Positions 23,577 through 32,646 of a DNA stretch of 64,000 bases are shown here, in pieces. The stretch is taken from positions 1 through 64,000 of the forward strand of contig CAZFMJ010000001.1 in NCBI GenBank assembly GCA_964520045.1, given 5' to 3'. Position numbers and translations under genes: made by a program. Numbering within the stretch: position 1 is the first letter of the stretch; each line of letters begins with the position of its first letter. The notes under the pieces were generated by a model that was given only the letters and a program-made list of their open reading frames with translations, had not been told where the DNA came from and ran no database searches. This DNA comes from CAZFMJ01 sp964520045. Its GTDB lineage: Bacteria; Elusimicrobiota; Elusimicrobia; Elusimicrobiales; CAZFMJ01.

Positions 23577-25829
23577 TCAGCGTATGCCGAACAGGCGTTT
23601 GAACCAGCCGGCCAATCCTCTGGAGTGCAGGGGGCATTTTGTTTTCGGCTGGGTGCCTGAGATAAATATTTCCTTTTTTTGCTCCGGACAGCCGGCTACG
23701 GCCAGCAGGCCGTTTACCGGGTCTATACTTACCGAGACCAGGCCTTCTTCCGGTTTGGCAAAATTCTCAGCCTGCGCGCCGTCAAGCGCCTCTTTCATAA
23801 AGGCCGACCACAAAGGCGCCGCGTCGCCGGCCCCTATCGCGCCTATCGCCTTGTTGGAATCGTCTCCCGTCCATACGCCGGCAAGCAGGCGGGGGGTATA
23901 GCCTATAAACCAGGCGTCGCGGCCTTTATTCGTGGTGCCGGTTTTTCCGGCGGCGCGCCCGCTCCAGCCGTAAATCTGTCCCAAAACACCGGCGGCCGTT
24001 CCTTCGCTTACCACGCTTTCCAGCAGAGAGGTCATCAGATAGGCTTGAGCCGGAGTTATCACCGGTTCTCTTTTCCGTTCGGCGTATTCAATGACTTTTC
24101 CGCGCGAGTCGCAAACGGCGGAAATTATAACCGGCGTTACCCTGAATCCGCCGTTGGCGAAAGGAGCGTAGGCGGCAGTCAGTTCCAGCAGGGTTACTTC
24201 AGAGGCGCCAAGCGCCACGGCAAGGCTGTTTTCCAGAGGGCTCTCTATGCCCATGCGTTCGGCAAATGCCGTTATTTTATCCGCGCCCAGCCTGCCGGCA
24301 AGGTCAAGCGTAGCGGAATTGAGCGAACGAGCGATGGCCGAGCGAAGGGTAACCGTGCCGTTATAGACGCCGTCATAGTTTCGCGGGTCCCAGCTTCCGC
24401 CGTCCGGATTACGATAACTTTTGGCGGAGTCATTTAATAGCGTGGCCGGAGTGAATCCTTCCTCAATGGCGGTTCCGTAGACAAAAGGCTTGAAAGCGCT
24501 TCCCGGCTGGCGTCTGGCCTGTGTCGCCCGGTTAAACTGCGACTTAAGGTAATCGCGTCCTCCGGCTAAAGCCAATACGTTCCCGCTTACCGCGTCCATC
24601 GCCGTAACCGCCGCCTCATAGCGTCCCAGACGCGCCGAGCGCGAGGCCGCCGCCTGAAGCTGCGGATCCATGGCGGTATAAACCGAAAGCCCGGAACGAA
24701 ACACCTCATCTTCGTCGTAGAGAAGGAGAAGCCGTCTTATCACCTCTGAGGTATAATAGCTGTTTTCGGTGTTTTCAGCGCGCGCCGCGAGTTTAGCTAG
24801 ACTAAGAGGCTGAGCTTTTGCGGCTGTCAGCTCGTCAGCGGATATCATACCTTCGGAAAACATGCGGGAAAGAACGTGATTTCTCCTGCCTATTGCGGTC
24901 TCCGGAGCGCGCCTGGGGTTATATATGTAAGGGGAGCGTATAAGCCCTGCAAGCATGGCGCATTCAGCGAGGTCAAGCGCATCCGGTCCTTTGCCGAAAT
25001 AAAATTTAGAGGCCGCCTTTATCCCAGCCACGCTTACCGGTCCGTCCTGACCCATATAGATATGATTCAGGTAAAGCGTTAGTATCTTGTCTTTCGTATA
25101 ACGCAGTTCAAGGTAGAGAGCCAGCGCGGCTTCCGCCGTTTTCCGCCACAAAGTGCGCTTGGGTGTTAAAAACAGGTTTTTAGCCAGCTGCTGGGTTATC
25201 GTGCTTCCGCCGCGCAATCCGCGCAGAGTAAGCGTATCCCAGAGGGCGTGAATTAAAGCCTTGGGGTCAATGCCGAAATGTTTTTTAAATCTCTTGTCCT
25301 CAACCGCTATCACGGCATTTTGAAGGGGGACCGGGATTTCATCTAGGGCGGAGGGATCGCGCCTAACCTTGTTAGGACCTGAAATTTCTTCAGCCAGCTC
25401 GGGCTCCAGCATCACCCTGCCCAAAACTTCGCCCGAAGAAGAACGTATTTCCCATAATCCGTTTTCAGCCGAAAGCGAGGCAAGAAGAGGCTCATGGCGC
25501 GCAGGCGGAGTCTGGAAACCGCGCAGGTATATATCAAGGAGCGGGGGAGCCCATGAATATTCGCCGGGGGACTGCGGCGGCTGAGCGCGGCGGTAACCAA
25601 GGCGTTTGAGCCGCGAGAGAAGGCCGGGCCATGCCGCTGGAGCGCCCCGCTTAATCTCATAAGGAGCTGAATATATTCTGGTGGAGAACGCCACTCCAAG
25701 ACCTCCCGGAACAAGCCGGGAAAGCCCGTGTTCGGCGAACAGCGCAGTCAGCGCCGCCGCGGCGGCGAATAAAACCGCGGCCGCAACGGCCAGATGCGCT
25801 ATGGTTTTTTTATTTACGGTGTTCAGCAT
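23577..25829 (-). CDS. Bifunctional penicillin-binding protein 1 (PBP1b-like)
   Basis: This 750-residue membrane-anchored murein synthase has a TM segment (about 10-32). A UB2H-like region follows (SRIYSAPYEIKRG ... LLSRLKRLGYRRA). The glycosyltransferase domain has EDKRFKKHFG (from 177) and GGSTITQQLAKNLFL. The transpeptidase domain has SAFK (nucleophile S444), SLN (502-504) and KTG (629-631). It polymerises lipid II and cross-links peptides. The UB2H-like part suggests control by an outer-membrane lipoprotein, as for PBP1b. All catalytic motifs are present. It is monocistronic; a scaffold gap lies upstream. Confidence 0.93.
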   Translation of the reverse strand: MLNTVNKKTIAHLAVAAAVLFAAAAALTALFAEHGLSRLVPGGLGVAFSTRIYSAPYEIKRGAPAAWPGLLSRLKRLGYRRAQPPQSPGEYSWAPPLLDIYLRGFQTPPARHEPLLASLSAENGLWEIRSSSGEVLGRVMLEPELAEEISGPNKVRRDPSALDEIPVPLQNAVIAVEDKRFKKHFGIDPKALIHALWDTLTLRGLRGGSTITQQLAKNLFLTPKRTLWRKTAEAALALYLELRYTKDKILTLYLNHIYMGQDGPVSVAGIKAASKFYFGKGPDALDLAECAMLAGLIRSPYIYNPRRAPETAIGRRNHVLSRMFSEGMISADELTAAKAQPLSLAKLAARAENTENSYYTSEVIRRLLLLYDEDEVFRSGLSVYTAMDPQLQAAASRSARLGRYEAAVTAMDAVSGNVLALAGGRDYLKSQFNRATQARRQPGSAFKPFVYGTAIEEGFTPATLLNDSAKSYRNPDGGSWDPRNYDGVYNGTVTLRSAIARSLNSATLDLAGRLGADKITAFAERMGIESPLENSLAVALGASEVTLLELTAAYAPFANGGFRVTPVIISAVCDSRGKVIEYAERKREPVITPAQAYLMTSLLESVVSEGTAAGVLGQIYGWSGRAAGKTGTTNKGRDAWFIGYTPRLLAGVWTGDDSNKAIGAIGAGDAAPLWSAFMKEALDGAQAENFAKPEEGLVSVSIDPVNGLLAVAGCPEQKKEIFISGTQPKTKCPLHSRGLAGWFKRLFGIR

Positions 25830-26005
25830 GTAATATAATACCGGCGGGTCCGGACTGCTCGGAAGTTTTCTCTGTTCTTTTTTAGGCTTAGTAGTTAACT
25901 ATTATGGCTACGCCTGTAGCAGTATCCATTTTTTTGGCGCTGCGGCTTCATGGGCCATGGCCGAAACGGCAACGCATACCAAAATAGACGATATTAAAAT
26001 TTTTT

Positions 26006-26015
26006 NNNNNNNNNN
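26006..26015. other. Assembly gap (10 N)
   Basis: Ten N of nominal length lie between the PBP1 start and the rluD stop. A short plus-strand frame before the gap (about 25957-26005, beginning MAETATHTKIDDIKIF) may be the start of a gene lost in the gap. The true size of the gap is unknown. Confidence 0.95.
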
Positions 26016-26022
26016 TATCTCT

Positions 26023-26940
26023 TTATATTTTTTCTCCCGAAAGTTCCAGCCATTTATCTCTGAAGTCTTCGGGAATGGGCGCTTCCACCGAGGTTTTTCT
26101 GCCCGTGCCGGGATGCGTGAAAATTATTTTTTTAGAATGAAGCATCAGTCTGCAGGAATCCCTCATTTTTGAGTAGGAATTGTCGCCTATCACCGGATGC
26201 CCGATCCATGCAAGGTGCACTCTAATCTGGTTTGTCCTTCCTGTTTTAGGATAAAGCTCAAGGAGCGAAACCCCTCTTTTCCTTGATAAAACTTTATAGT
26301 GCGTAAGCGACTGTCTTCCCACGCCGGACACTCTTATTCTTTTTGAACCCTGAGCTCTGCCCAGGGGGGCTTCTATGATGCCGGTGTTGTTTTTTACCTC
26401 TCCGTGCACGGCTCCGATATAAATCTTTTCGGTTTTTCTGTCATGAAACTGTTTAAGAAGAATTTCCTGAGCGCCGGGCGTTTTGGCTATAAGCATTGCT
26501 CCGCTTGTGCCTCTGTCAAGCCTGTGCACCAGCCCCATGCGCGTCGCTCCGGATGCGGTTATTTCGGGGCGGCACGAAAGAATCATTGAAACCAGAGTAT
26601 GCTCGCCCGCAAAGGATGCCTCGGGCGCAGTTTCCCAGCAGGGGCTTAACGGATGGATGAGCAGGCCGGAGGGCTTTGAAATAGCCAAAAGGCTTTTGTC
26701 TTCGCGCAGTATCCATGATTCAAGGGGCGTTCCGTTGTCTGAAGGCGCCTGCGGCCATTTGATTTCTATTTTACTTCCTGCAGACAGCATAACCGCCGGC
26801 TTGGACTTTTTCCCGTTTATCGTTACATTGCCGTTTACAATAAGTTTTTTCAGATATTCCCGTGAATATTGGGGATATTTCGCGGCCAGAAAAACATCCA
26901 GCCTTGAATGTCCGTCCTGAAATTCAATTATTTCGTCCAT
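26023..26940 (-). CDS. rluD: 23S rRNA pseudouridine synthase RluD-like
   Basis: This 305-residue protein has an N-terminal S4 RNA-binding domain (RLDVFLAAKYPQYSREYLKK, about 12-60), then the RluA-family core with LLAISKPSGLLIHP and HRLDRGTSG (H139-D142, D142 catalytic), and the RTNQIRVHLAWIGHPVIGD block. It makes pseudouridines in rRNA. The gene overlaps lgt by 13 bases, so translation is probably coupled. The RluD label rests on the S4 plus core layout and is not site-specific proof. Confidence 0.9.
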   Translation of the reverse strand: MDEIIEFQDGHSRLDVFLAAKYPQYSREYLKKLIVNGNVTINGKKSKPAVMLSAGSKIEIKWPQAPSDNGTPLESWILREDKSLLAISKPSGLLIHPLSPCWETAPEASFAGEHTLVSMILSCRPEITASGATRMGLVHRLDRGTSGAMLIAKTPGAQEILLKQFHDRKTEKIYIGAVHGEVKNNTGIIEAPLGRAQGSKRIRVSGVGRQSLTHYKVLSRKRGVSLLELYPKTGRTNQIRVHLAWIGHPVIGDNSYSKMRDSCRLMLHSKKIIFTHPGTGRKTSVEAPIPEDFRDKWLELSGEKI

Positions 26941-27725
26941 GACTTTTTTATCCTATATGCCGCGGCGGCCAGCGTAAGACATACTATCATAATTGAGATA
27001 AACTGTCCCTGCGACAGGCCTGAAATATACGCGCCTCTGTCGTCTCCGCGGAAAAATTCCGCAAAAAATCTAATAATGCCGTATCCCGCGGCATAAGCCA
27101 GAATTACATATCCCGGTTTTATTTTGTTTTTCTGTGAGGAGACAAGCATGAGGTGAAGAATCAAAAATAGCGCCAGATTGCCCGCGGATTCATATAACTG
27201 CGCCGGATGAAGGGGAATCCCCAGATATTTTTTGTCCACCAGACAGTAAGGATTCGTGAAGGCAACAGCCCACGGCGCGCAAGATGGCAGGCCGTAGCAG
27301 CAGCCCGCCATAAAACAGCCCAGTCTGCCTATTGAATGTCCCAGGGCTATGGCGGGGGCGGCGCAATCGGCTGTTTTAGAGAAGGAAATGGATTCTTTCC
27401 TGCAGTATAAAGCGCCCGCAATGCAGGCGCCGATGAATCCGCCGTAAAACACAAAACCGTAGCGGAAACTCAAAACGGCGTTTAAAATAACCTTAAAAAA
27501 ACCGGTTCCGAGCGAATCATGAAATACCGCCACATAGAGAATTTTTCCGCCGAGCACCGCGCCTATAAAAAGCGACAGAACGAAATCCCAGAAGTTATTA
27601 TCAAGGATGCCGGCGCCGCGCATGCTGCGCTTAAGATAAATGATGGCGGCGGCATATCCGGCCGCGGTAAATATTCCGTAAGCCGCTATTTCCAATCCGC
27701 CGATATGAAAAAAAATAGGATGCAT
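26928..27725 (-). CDS. lgt: Prolipoprotein diacylglyceryl transferase
   Basis: This protein of about 265 residues has some seven membrane segments. It starts MHPIFFHIGGLEIAAYG, contains the Lgt signature region as HSIGRLGCFMAGCCYG, and ends with FFAEFFRGDDRG. Lgt transfers diacylglycerol to the lipobox cysteine of lipoproteins; lspA at 55113 does the next step. The ATG at 27725 is chosen because the in-frame extension to 27779 only translates the intergenic repeat. No Shine-Dalgarno precedes it: the leader is repeat copy F. The Cys-rich GCCYG variant occurs in a subset of Lgt proteins. Confidence 0.93.
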   Translation of the reverse strand: MHPIFFHIGGLEIAAYGIFTAAGYAAAIIYLKRSMRGAGILDNNFWDFVLSLFIGAVLGGKILYVAVFHDSLGTGFFKVILNAVLSFRYGFVFYGGFIGACIAGALYCRKESISFSKTADCAAPAIALGHSIGRLGCFMAGCCYGLPSCAPWAVAFTNPYCLVDKKYLGIPLHPAQLYESAGNLALFLILHLMLVSSQKNKIKPGYVILAYAAGYGIIRFFAEFFRGDDRGAYISGLSQGQFISIMIVCLTLAAAAYRIKKSWTK

Positions 27726-27732
27726 AGTATTA

Positions 27733-28019
27733 AGAAGGTAGACGGGAGATGGTAGAAGGTAGACGGTAAAACAAATCAAGAAGAAGATAAATTATAGCCG
27801 ATAAAAAGTATAACAAACTGGTTATTTGCCTTCTACCATCTTTTGTCCATCCTTTTTATGTTGTTTGCCGTCTAAAACAGTCCTTTCCGCCGCATAGCCG
27901 GCGAGATCTCTCCCTCTGCTGAAAGCAGAGAGGCGGAAAAAGCGAGTTTGGGGCGGTCCATTCTCATGACTTTAATGAAAAAAATGGACCGTCTACCGTT
28001 TCCCATCTACCTTCTCCCG
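27733..28019. repeat. TAGACGG-family inverted repeat, copy F (large)
   Basis: The left arm GAAGGTAGACGGGAGATGG plus TAGAAGGTAGACGG (27733-27767) and the right arm CCGTCTACCGTTTCCCATC plus TACCTTCTCCC (27990-28019) are inverted copies. Inside lie a second arm (GCCTTCTACCATC, about 27830) and a minus-oriented half of the twin hairpin (GTTTGGGGCGGTCCATTCTC...GAATGG-type, about 27943-27990). The right arm encodes the last eight residues and the stop of the HAD gene. Confidence 0.75.
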
Positions 28020-28655
28020 TATATATGTTATTGCGCCGGTAAAATCGTACAGATATTTTGTCCGTATCTTGTTTTTACGGCACAGCAATAACAGCTTTCT
28101 TCTTGAAAAAACTATATCCGCGCAGTCCGCGGCCTTAAAATCGCTGGTTCCGTCCCCGAAAAATATGACTTTGAACCCCTTTTTCTGAAAGGCTTTGACG
28201 CGCGAAGCCTTAAAATCCTCAAGCGTGCATTTTTTAAGAAAAGGATAAGAGGCCTTTATCCCTCCCGATCTCAGCCAGCGGGCTGTTCCGAAAAAAAACG
28301 GCCGGCCTTTTATTTTCCACTTTTTCAACAGCGGCTTTGCGTAGATATCCAATCCTCCGCTCACTATCTCGAAAGGAATTCTTTTTTTTCCGCATAATTT
28401 CAAAAAAGAGCCGAATCCCGCCCGCAGTCTTGACGTTTTCAGCACAAATTTCCTGATTTCCCCGGGTCCTGTGTTCAGCCTGCCGAATACTTCTTCCATC
28501 CATTCTTCAACTTTGACCCCGGGGCGATAGGAATTGCGCACTTCAACGGCGTCCGCGGCTCCGAAGTGCAGGGTTATAGCGTCGCCTATATCGAAAGTGG
28601 TGATCGTATCGTCAAAATCGCTTACAACCGCCCATTTTTCGTTTAATGGTTCCAT
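27993..28655 (-). CDS. HAD-superfamily phosphatase (MtnX/SerB-like)
   Basis: This 220-residue protein has HAD motif I DFDDT (13-17), motif II in IVSGGLDIY, and motif III/IV IFFGDGTSDFKAADCAD. The arrangement, with an alpha-helical cap after motif I, fits the MtnX/phosphoserine-phosphatase-like group. Substrate is unknown. The start codon overlaps the MBL stop by one base (TAATG), so it is translated with that gene. The C-terminal REKVDGKR and stop codon come from repeat copy F, so the native end of the protein has been replaced or extended. Confidence 0.85.
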   Translation of the reverse strand: MEPLNEKWAVVSDFDDTITTFDIGDAITLHFGAADAVEVRNSYRPGVKVEEWMEEVFGRLNTGPGEIRKFVLKTSRLRAGFGSFLKLCGKKRIPFEIVSGGLDIYAKPLLKKWKIKGRPFFFGTARWLRSGGIKASYPFLKKCTLEDFKASRVKAFQKKGFKVIFFGDGTSDFKAADCADIVFSRRKLLLLCRKNKIRTKYLYDFTGAITYIREKVDGKR

Positions 28656-29257
28656 TAAAATATTCTTTTTTTCAAAGCCATGTAAGGATTGTGCTTAATT
28701 TCCGATTCTATGGTGGAATACGGCTTATCCGAATAGGCATGGCCGGGATATACCGTCGTATCAGGAGGAAGGCGCGAAAGTTTAAGAAGGCTTTCCTTCA
28801 TTTTCTCCGGATCGGAGCCGGGAAGGTCGACGCGCCCGCATCCGCCTATAAAAAGGGTGTCTCCGGTAAAGATATTTTTACCCGACAGCAGACAGCATGA
28901 GCCGGGAGTATGTCCCGGAGTGTGCATCGTTTCTATTTCAATGCCGCCTATGCGTATTTTTTCTCCGTCTTTGAGCGGGCGTGTTTTTATGCGGCCGCCC
29001 AGCATGTACGCGTCGTCTTTATGCATATATACAGGGACGGGGCGGTTTCCCAATAATTTATCCGCGGCGTTTACATGGTCAAAGTGGCCGTGCGTGAGAA
29101 TTATTCCGTCTATCGCCATGCCCGCCTCGGCCGCTGTTTCCAAAATGATTTCGGCATGCCAGCCCGGGTCTATAACCGCGCATAAACCCGATGCGCCGTC
29201 GCCCAGCAGATAGACATAATTGCCCATTTCGCCGAGCTTAATTTGTTTTATTGTCAT
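28655..29257 (-). CDS. Metallo-beta-lactamase-fold hydrolase (glyoxalase II-like)
   Basis: The product has 200 residues. The zinc-binding motif THGHFDH (H56, H58, D60, H61) is complete, with the later ligands in HTPGHTPGS, FTGDTLF and YPGHAYSDKP. This group includes small hydroxyacylglutathione-hydrolase-like enzymes that cleave thioesters; the exact substrate is not known. The gene overlaps ftsB by 20 bases and the HAD gene by one, giving the operon ftsB-MBL-HAD. Confidence 0.9.
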   Translation of the reverse strand: MTIKQIKLGEMGNYVYLLGDGASGLCAVIDPGWHAEIILETAAEAGMAIDGIILTHGHFDHVNAADKLLGNRPVPVYMHKDDAYMLGGRIKTRPLKDGEKIRIGGIEIETMHTPGHTPGSCCLLSGKNIFTGDTLFIGGCGRVDLPGSDPEKMKESLLKLSRLPPDTTVYPGHAYSDKPYSTIESEIKHNPYMALKKRIF

Positions 29258-29528
29258 TGGTTTCGGGCGCGGGAGGGGGAAAGCGGTATTCTATTTCGCC
29301 TCGTTTCACAAGCCCCAGCTGTTTTCTTGCGGCTTTTTCAATGTATTCGTCTTTGGTGCTTAAAAGCTCAATTTCCTTCTTAAGATTTTCCTGTTCATTT
29401 TTTAGTTCGCAATGCCGCTGATTTAATTTCTTTAAATCAATATAATTACGAAAAAGATCGCGGACTCCGTGGCTGGAATAAAGGAAAAAAAGACCCGCCG
29501 CGATCAGGGCATATTTTATTATTTTCAT
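29238..29528 (-). CDS. ftsB: Septum formation initiator (FtsB/DivIC-like)
   Basis: This 96-residue protein has a short cytoplasmic N terminus, one membrane segment (YALIAAGLFFLYS) and a coiled coil (LNQRHCELKNEQENLKKEIE). A DivIC/FtsB motif (DEYIEKAARKQLGLVKRGEI) and a Pro-rich tail follow. FtsB forms a complex with FtsL and FtsQ at the divisome. The position next to enolase is conserved in many bacteria (eno-ftsB). Here repeat copy G separates the two genes. Confidence 0.88.
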   Translation of the reverse strand: MKIIKYALIAAGLFFLYSSHGVRDLFRNYIDLKKLNQRHCELKNEQENLKKEIELLSTKDEYIEKAARKQLGLVKRGEIEYRFPPPAPETNDNKTN

Positions 29529-29537
29529 AAATATTCT

Positions 29538-29658
29538 GAAGACGGTAAGCGGGAGACGGTAAACGGTAGAAGGTAAAACTGGACGGAATAGAAAAACATA
29601 AAAATCTTTTTGATTTTTTGTAACCGTCTTCCGTCTACCATCTACCGTTTACCCTCTT
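29538..29658. repeat. TAGACGG-family inverted repeat, copy G
   Basis: The left arm GAAGACGGTAAGCGGGAGAC plus GGTAAACGGTAGAAGG (29538-29574) and the right arm ACCGTCTTCCGTCTACC plus ATCTACCGTTTACCC (29623-29654) are inverted copies around a T-rich middle. No twin hairpin. It fills the whole gap between eno and ftsB, ending next to the eno stop codon. Confidence 0.82.
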
Positions 29659-29659
29659 A

Positions 29660-30964
29660 TTATACGGCGCAGGATGCCTTTTTTATGCGGAAAGCGGTGT
29701 TTTTCGCATAGCGCGCCTTTTTGCCCAATTCTCCTTCTATGCGCATAAGCTGATTATATTTGCACAGCCGTTCCGACCTGCAGGGAGCGCCTGTTTTTAT
29801 CGCTCCGGCATTGGTCGCTACGGCGAGGTCGGCTATAAATGAATCTTCGGTTTCTCCGGAACGGTGAGATATTACCGCTGCATAGCCCGCCTTATGAGCT
29901 TTCTGTATTACATTGATGGTTTCGGTTACGCTGCCTATCTGGTTTAGCTTTATCAGTATCGCGTTGGCCGCTCCCGAGGCGATCCCCCGCTCAAGCCTTT
30001 GCGGATTTGTCACAAAAATATCGTCTCCCACTATCCTCATTTTTGAACCCAGTTTTCCGGTAAGATACCGCCAGCCGTCCCAATCATCTTCCGCAAGAGG
30101 ATCCTCATAAGATATTACCGGATATTTATCCGCCCACACGGCGTATCTGGATGTCATTTCCCTTGCGTCCAGCGGCGAGTTTTCAAACTGATATTTTCCG
30201 TCTTTGTAAAATTCGCTTGCCGCGGAATCAAGGGCGATGGAAATCTTTCCCGAATCGTATCCGGCTCCGTTTATGGCTTCCATGATCGTTTTGAGCACTT
30301 CGTCATGGCGCGGTATTTTGGGGGCGAACCCGCCCTCGTCGCCCACTGAAACCGTATATCCCTTTTTTGCGATTATTGATTTCAGCGTATGATAAACTTC
30401 GCAGGCCATGCGCATGGCTTCCGAAAAACTTGAAGCCCCCGCCGGAACTATCATGAATTCCTGAACATCGATTCCGCTGTCCGCGTGTTTGCCTCCGTTT
30501 ATGATGTTAAGCATGGGGGCCGGCAGAAGGTAATCCCGGCTTTTCAACCCGTAGGCTTTGCGCAGATATTCATAAAGGGGAAGACGGTAAGAAACCGCTC
30601 CGGCCCGGCATGCGGCCATGGAAACCGCGAGTATCGCGTTGGCTCCTAATTTAGATTTGGAGGCTGTCGCGTCGGCGGCCAGCATTATTTCGTCTAGTCT
30701 GGCGGGCTCGTCCGCTTTGAGACCGGCGAGCCGGGGGGCGATATATTTATGGATATTGTTCACAGCCTTGGTTACGCCCTTGCCCTTATACCTTGCGCCT
30801 CCGTCGCGCAGTTCCAGAGCCTCATGAGTGCCCGTCGAAGCTCCGCTGGGCACGGCCGCTCTTCCTATCGAACCGTCGGCAAGCAGAATATCCGCTTCCA
30901 CCGTCGGAAATCCCCTTGAATCAAGTATTTCCCTGGCTGAGATCTTTTTTATTTTAGTGTTCAT
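29660..30964 (-). CDS. eno: Enolase
   Basis: This 434-residue glycolytic enzyme interconverts 2-phosphoglycerate and phosphoenolpyruvate. The substrate loop SGASTGTHEA, KLGANAILAVSMA, the metal ligands in ALDSAASE, ISYEDPLAEDDWDGW and VGDDIFVTN, and the signature ILIKLNQIGSVTE are all present, as are SHRSGETED and the C-terminal helix. It lies 12 bases after the phosphohexomutase gene, so pgm-eno are likely one operon. Length is normal. Confidence 0.98.
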   Translation of the reverse strand: MNTKIKKISAREILDSRGFPTVEADILLADGSIGRAAVPSGASTGTHEALELRDGGARYKGKGVTKAVNNIHKYIAPRLAGLKADEPARLDEIMLAADATASKSKLGANAILAVSMAACRAGAVSYRLPLYEYLRKAYGLKSRDYLLPAPMLNIINGGKHADSGIDVQEFMIVPAGASSFSEAMRMACEVYHTLKSIIAKKGYTVSVGDEGGFAPKIPRHDEVLKTIMEAINGAGYDSGKISIALDSAASEFYKDGKYQFENSPLDAREMTSRYAVWADKYPVISYEDPLAEDDWDGWRYLTGKLGSKMRIVGDDIFVTNPQRLERGIASGAANAILIKLNQIGSVTETINVIQKAHKAGYAAVISHRSGETEDSFIADLAVATNAGAIKTGAPCRSERLCKYNQLMRIEGELGKKARYAKNTAFRIKKASCAV

Positions 30965-30976
30965 TTTTTTCTCCCA

Positions 30977-32464
30977 TCATTTATATGCTCCCAATATTTT
31001 CCTGCTCTCTTTCACCAGCGCGTCGAATTTCAGCCGCGTTCTGGCTTCCACATATATCCGCACTACCGGTTCCGTGCCTGAAGGCCGCAGTCCCAGCCAG
31101 CTTCCGTCGCGCATGATAAACTTGAAGCCGTCCGTATGGTCTATCCTCCATACGGAGCTGCCCGCCAGGTCCAGCGGGGGCTTGTGTTTCAGACGGCTGT
31201 TTATTTCAGACATATTCATGCCGTTTTCAACGCGGAAATTAAACCGGGCGTTTATAAAGTCCCCGGCTTTTTTATGGAGCCGGCGCCGTATCTCCGCAAG
31301 CGGTTTTTTTTCAAACGCCGTCATTTCCGCGATAAGAAGGCAGGCCAGGATTCCGTCTTTTTCCGGCACATGCCCCATTATTGAAAGTCCGCCTGATTCC
31401 TCCCCGCCTATGAGATATTGGCCGGTTCTGAGCAGATCCCCGATATATTTAAATCCCACGGCTGTTTCCCTTACCTCGAGATTATAAAGTTTGGCGACCG
31501 CGTCGGCAAAATGCGAAGTCATGAGGCTTCTGCATACTTTGCCCGACATCCCTTTGTTTTTTGCAAGATGCTCGACGAGAAGACCGAGCGCTTCATTGGG
31601 GGATATCCATGTTCCCTCGGAGTCTATTATGCCGAATCTGTCCGCGTCTCCGTCGCAGGCCAGGCCTATGTCAAGTTTTTTTTGAAGCACGAGCCCGCGC
31701 AGTTCTTTGAGATTGTCTTCGCTTGTGTCGGGAGAGCTTCCTCCGAAAAGCACGTCGCGCTCTTCGTGCAGGCCGAAAGCCGAAACTCCGGCCGCTTCAA
31801 GGAAAGGCCGCAGATATGACCGCGCCGTGCCGTAAACCGAATCCACGGCGATTTTGAGCCCCGCCTGTTTTATTTTTTTCAGATCCAGCAGCGAAGCAAG
31901 CTGTTTGAGATAGTCGGATTGAAAATCGCGCAGTTCCACAAGGCCGTTGTCGATCGCCGTCTGCAAAGGCATGCGTTTTGCCGCCGTGGTCTGATTGAGG
32001 TTGAAAAGGTTTATTTCTATATCGTCGGTAATCGACGGTATCGCGGGGCCGCCCCAGAAAGGCGTCCATTTGAATCCGTTGTAGTGCGGCGGGTTGTGGC
32101 TTGCCGTTATCGTTATTCCCCCCACGGCGCGGTTTTTTATCACCGTCCATGCCACCGCCGGAGTGGGGGCTTCCGTCTTGGAGAGCAGCGCCGTTATGCC
32201 TTCCGACGCCAGTCCTTCGGCGGTTTCGCGGGCGAAGTCCTCCGACATGTATCTTGTGTCATAGCCTACTACGACCAGCGGCATTTTAGGAAAACAGCCG
32301 CAGTTTTTCAGCCAGCGTCTGTATTCCTCGCCGTGAAAGCCGTATTCGTGATTGTTCTTTACATGCGCCGCAACGGCGTGTGTAACTTTAAGCAGATTAG
32401 CGGAAGTGAAATCCTCAGCGATAACCGCGCGCCATCCTGAAGTGCCGAATTTTATATTTGCCAT
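30977..32464 (-). CDS. Phosphoglucomutase/phosphomannomutase
   Basis: This 495-residue alpha-D-phosphohexomutase has the catalytic serine loop TASHNP (S122), the metal loop DGDADR (271-276), the sugar-binding GGEESGG and the phosphate-binding RPSGTEP. It interconverts hexose 1- and 6-phosphates for glycogen, cell-wall or LPS sugar supply. The ATG at 32464 (MANIKFGTSGWR) is chosen because the family starts at FGTSGWR and the 18 residues upstream are not conserved. No Shine-Dalgarno is seen. eno follows after 12 bases. A pullulanase and a phosphopentomutase lie nearby. Confidence 0.93.
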   Translation of the reverse strand: MANIKFGTSGWRAVIAEDFTSANLLKVTHAVAAHVKNNHEYGFHGEEYRRWLKNCGCFPKMPLVVVGYDTRYMSEDFARETAEGLASEGITALLSKTEAPTPAVAWTVIKNRAVGGITITASHNPPHYNGFKWTPFWGGPAIPSITDDIEINLFNLNQTTAAKRMPLQTAIDNGLVELRDFQSDYLKQLASLLDLKKIKQAGLKIAVDSVYGTARSYLRPFLEAAGVSAFGLHEERDVLFGGSSPDTSEDNLKELRGLVLQKKLDIGLACDGDADRFGIIDSEGTWISPNEALGLLVEHLAKNKGMSGKVCRSLMTSHFADAVAKLYNLEVRETAVGFKYIGDLLRTGQYLIGGEESGGLSIMGHVPEKDGILACLLIAEMTAFEKKPLAEIRRRLHKKAGDFINARFNFRVENGMNMSEINSRLKHKPPLDLAGSSVWRIDHTDGFKFIMRDGSWLGLRPSGTEPVVRIYVEARTRLKFDALVKESRKILGAYK

Positions 32465-32560
32465 AGAACGCAATATACTAAAAAAACCCCTATGGAATAA
32501 AGCGGTATTTTCGTACAATATATGCAGCTGTCCAATTATGGATGGGATCCGGAAGCCGTA

Positions 32561-32600
32561 ATTCAGAATTAGCCGTGGCTTCTGACTCCCGGCTGTCAGT
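32561..32600. repeat. TTCTGACT/AGTCAGAA-type repeat, left copy
   Basis: ATTCAGAATTAG and GGCTTCTGACTCCCGG lie upstream of the C11 protease. The same words occur at 34005-34038 on the other side in the opposite orientation (AGAAGTCAGAATTCAGGAGT). The two sites bracket the protease gene. Confidence 0.4.
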
Positions 32601-32646
32601 ATTCCTCAGCCCTACTCGCTTGTCAGATTTTCAGGAGACAAACGCC

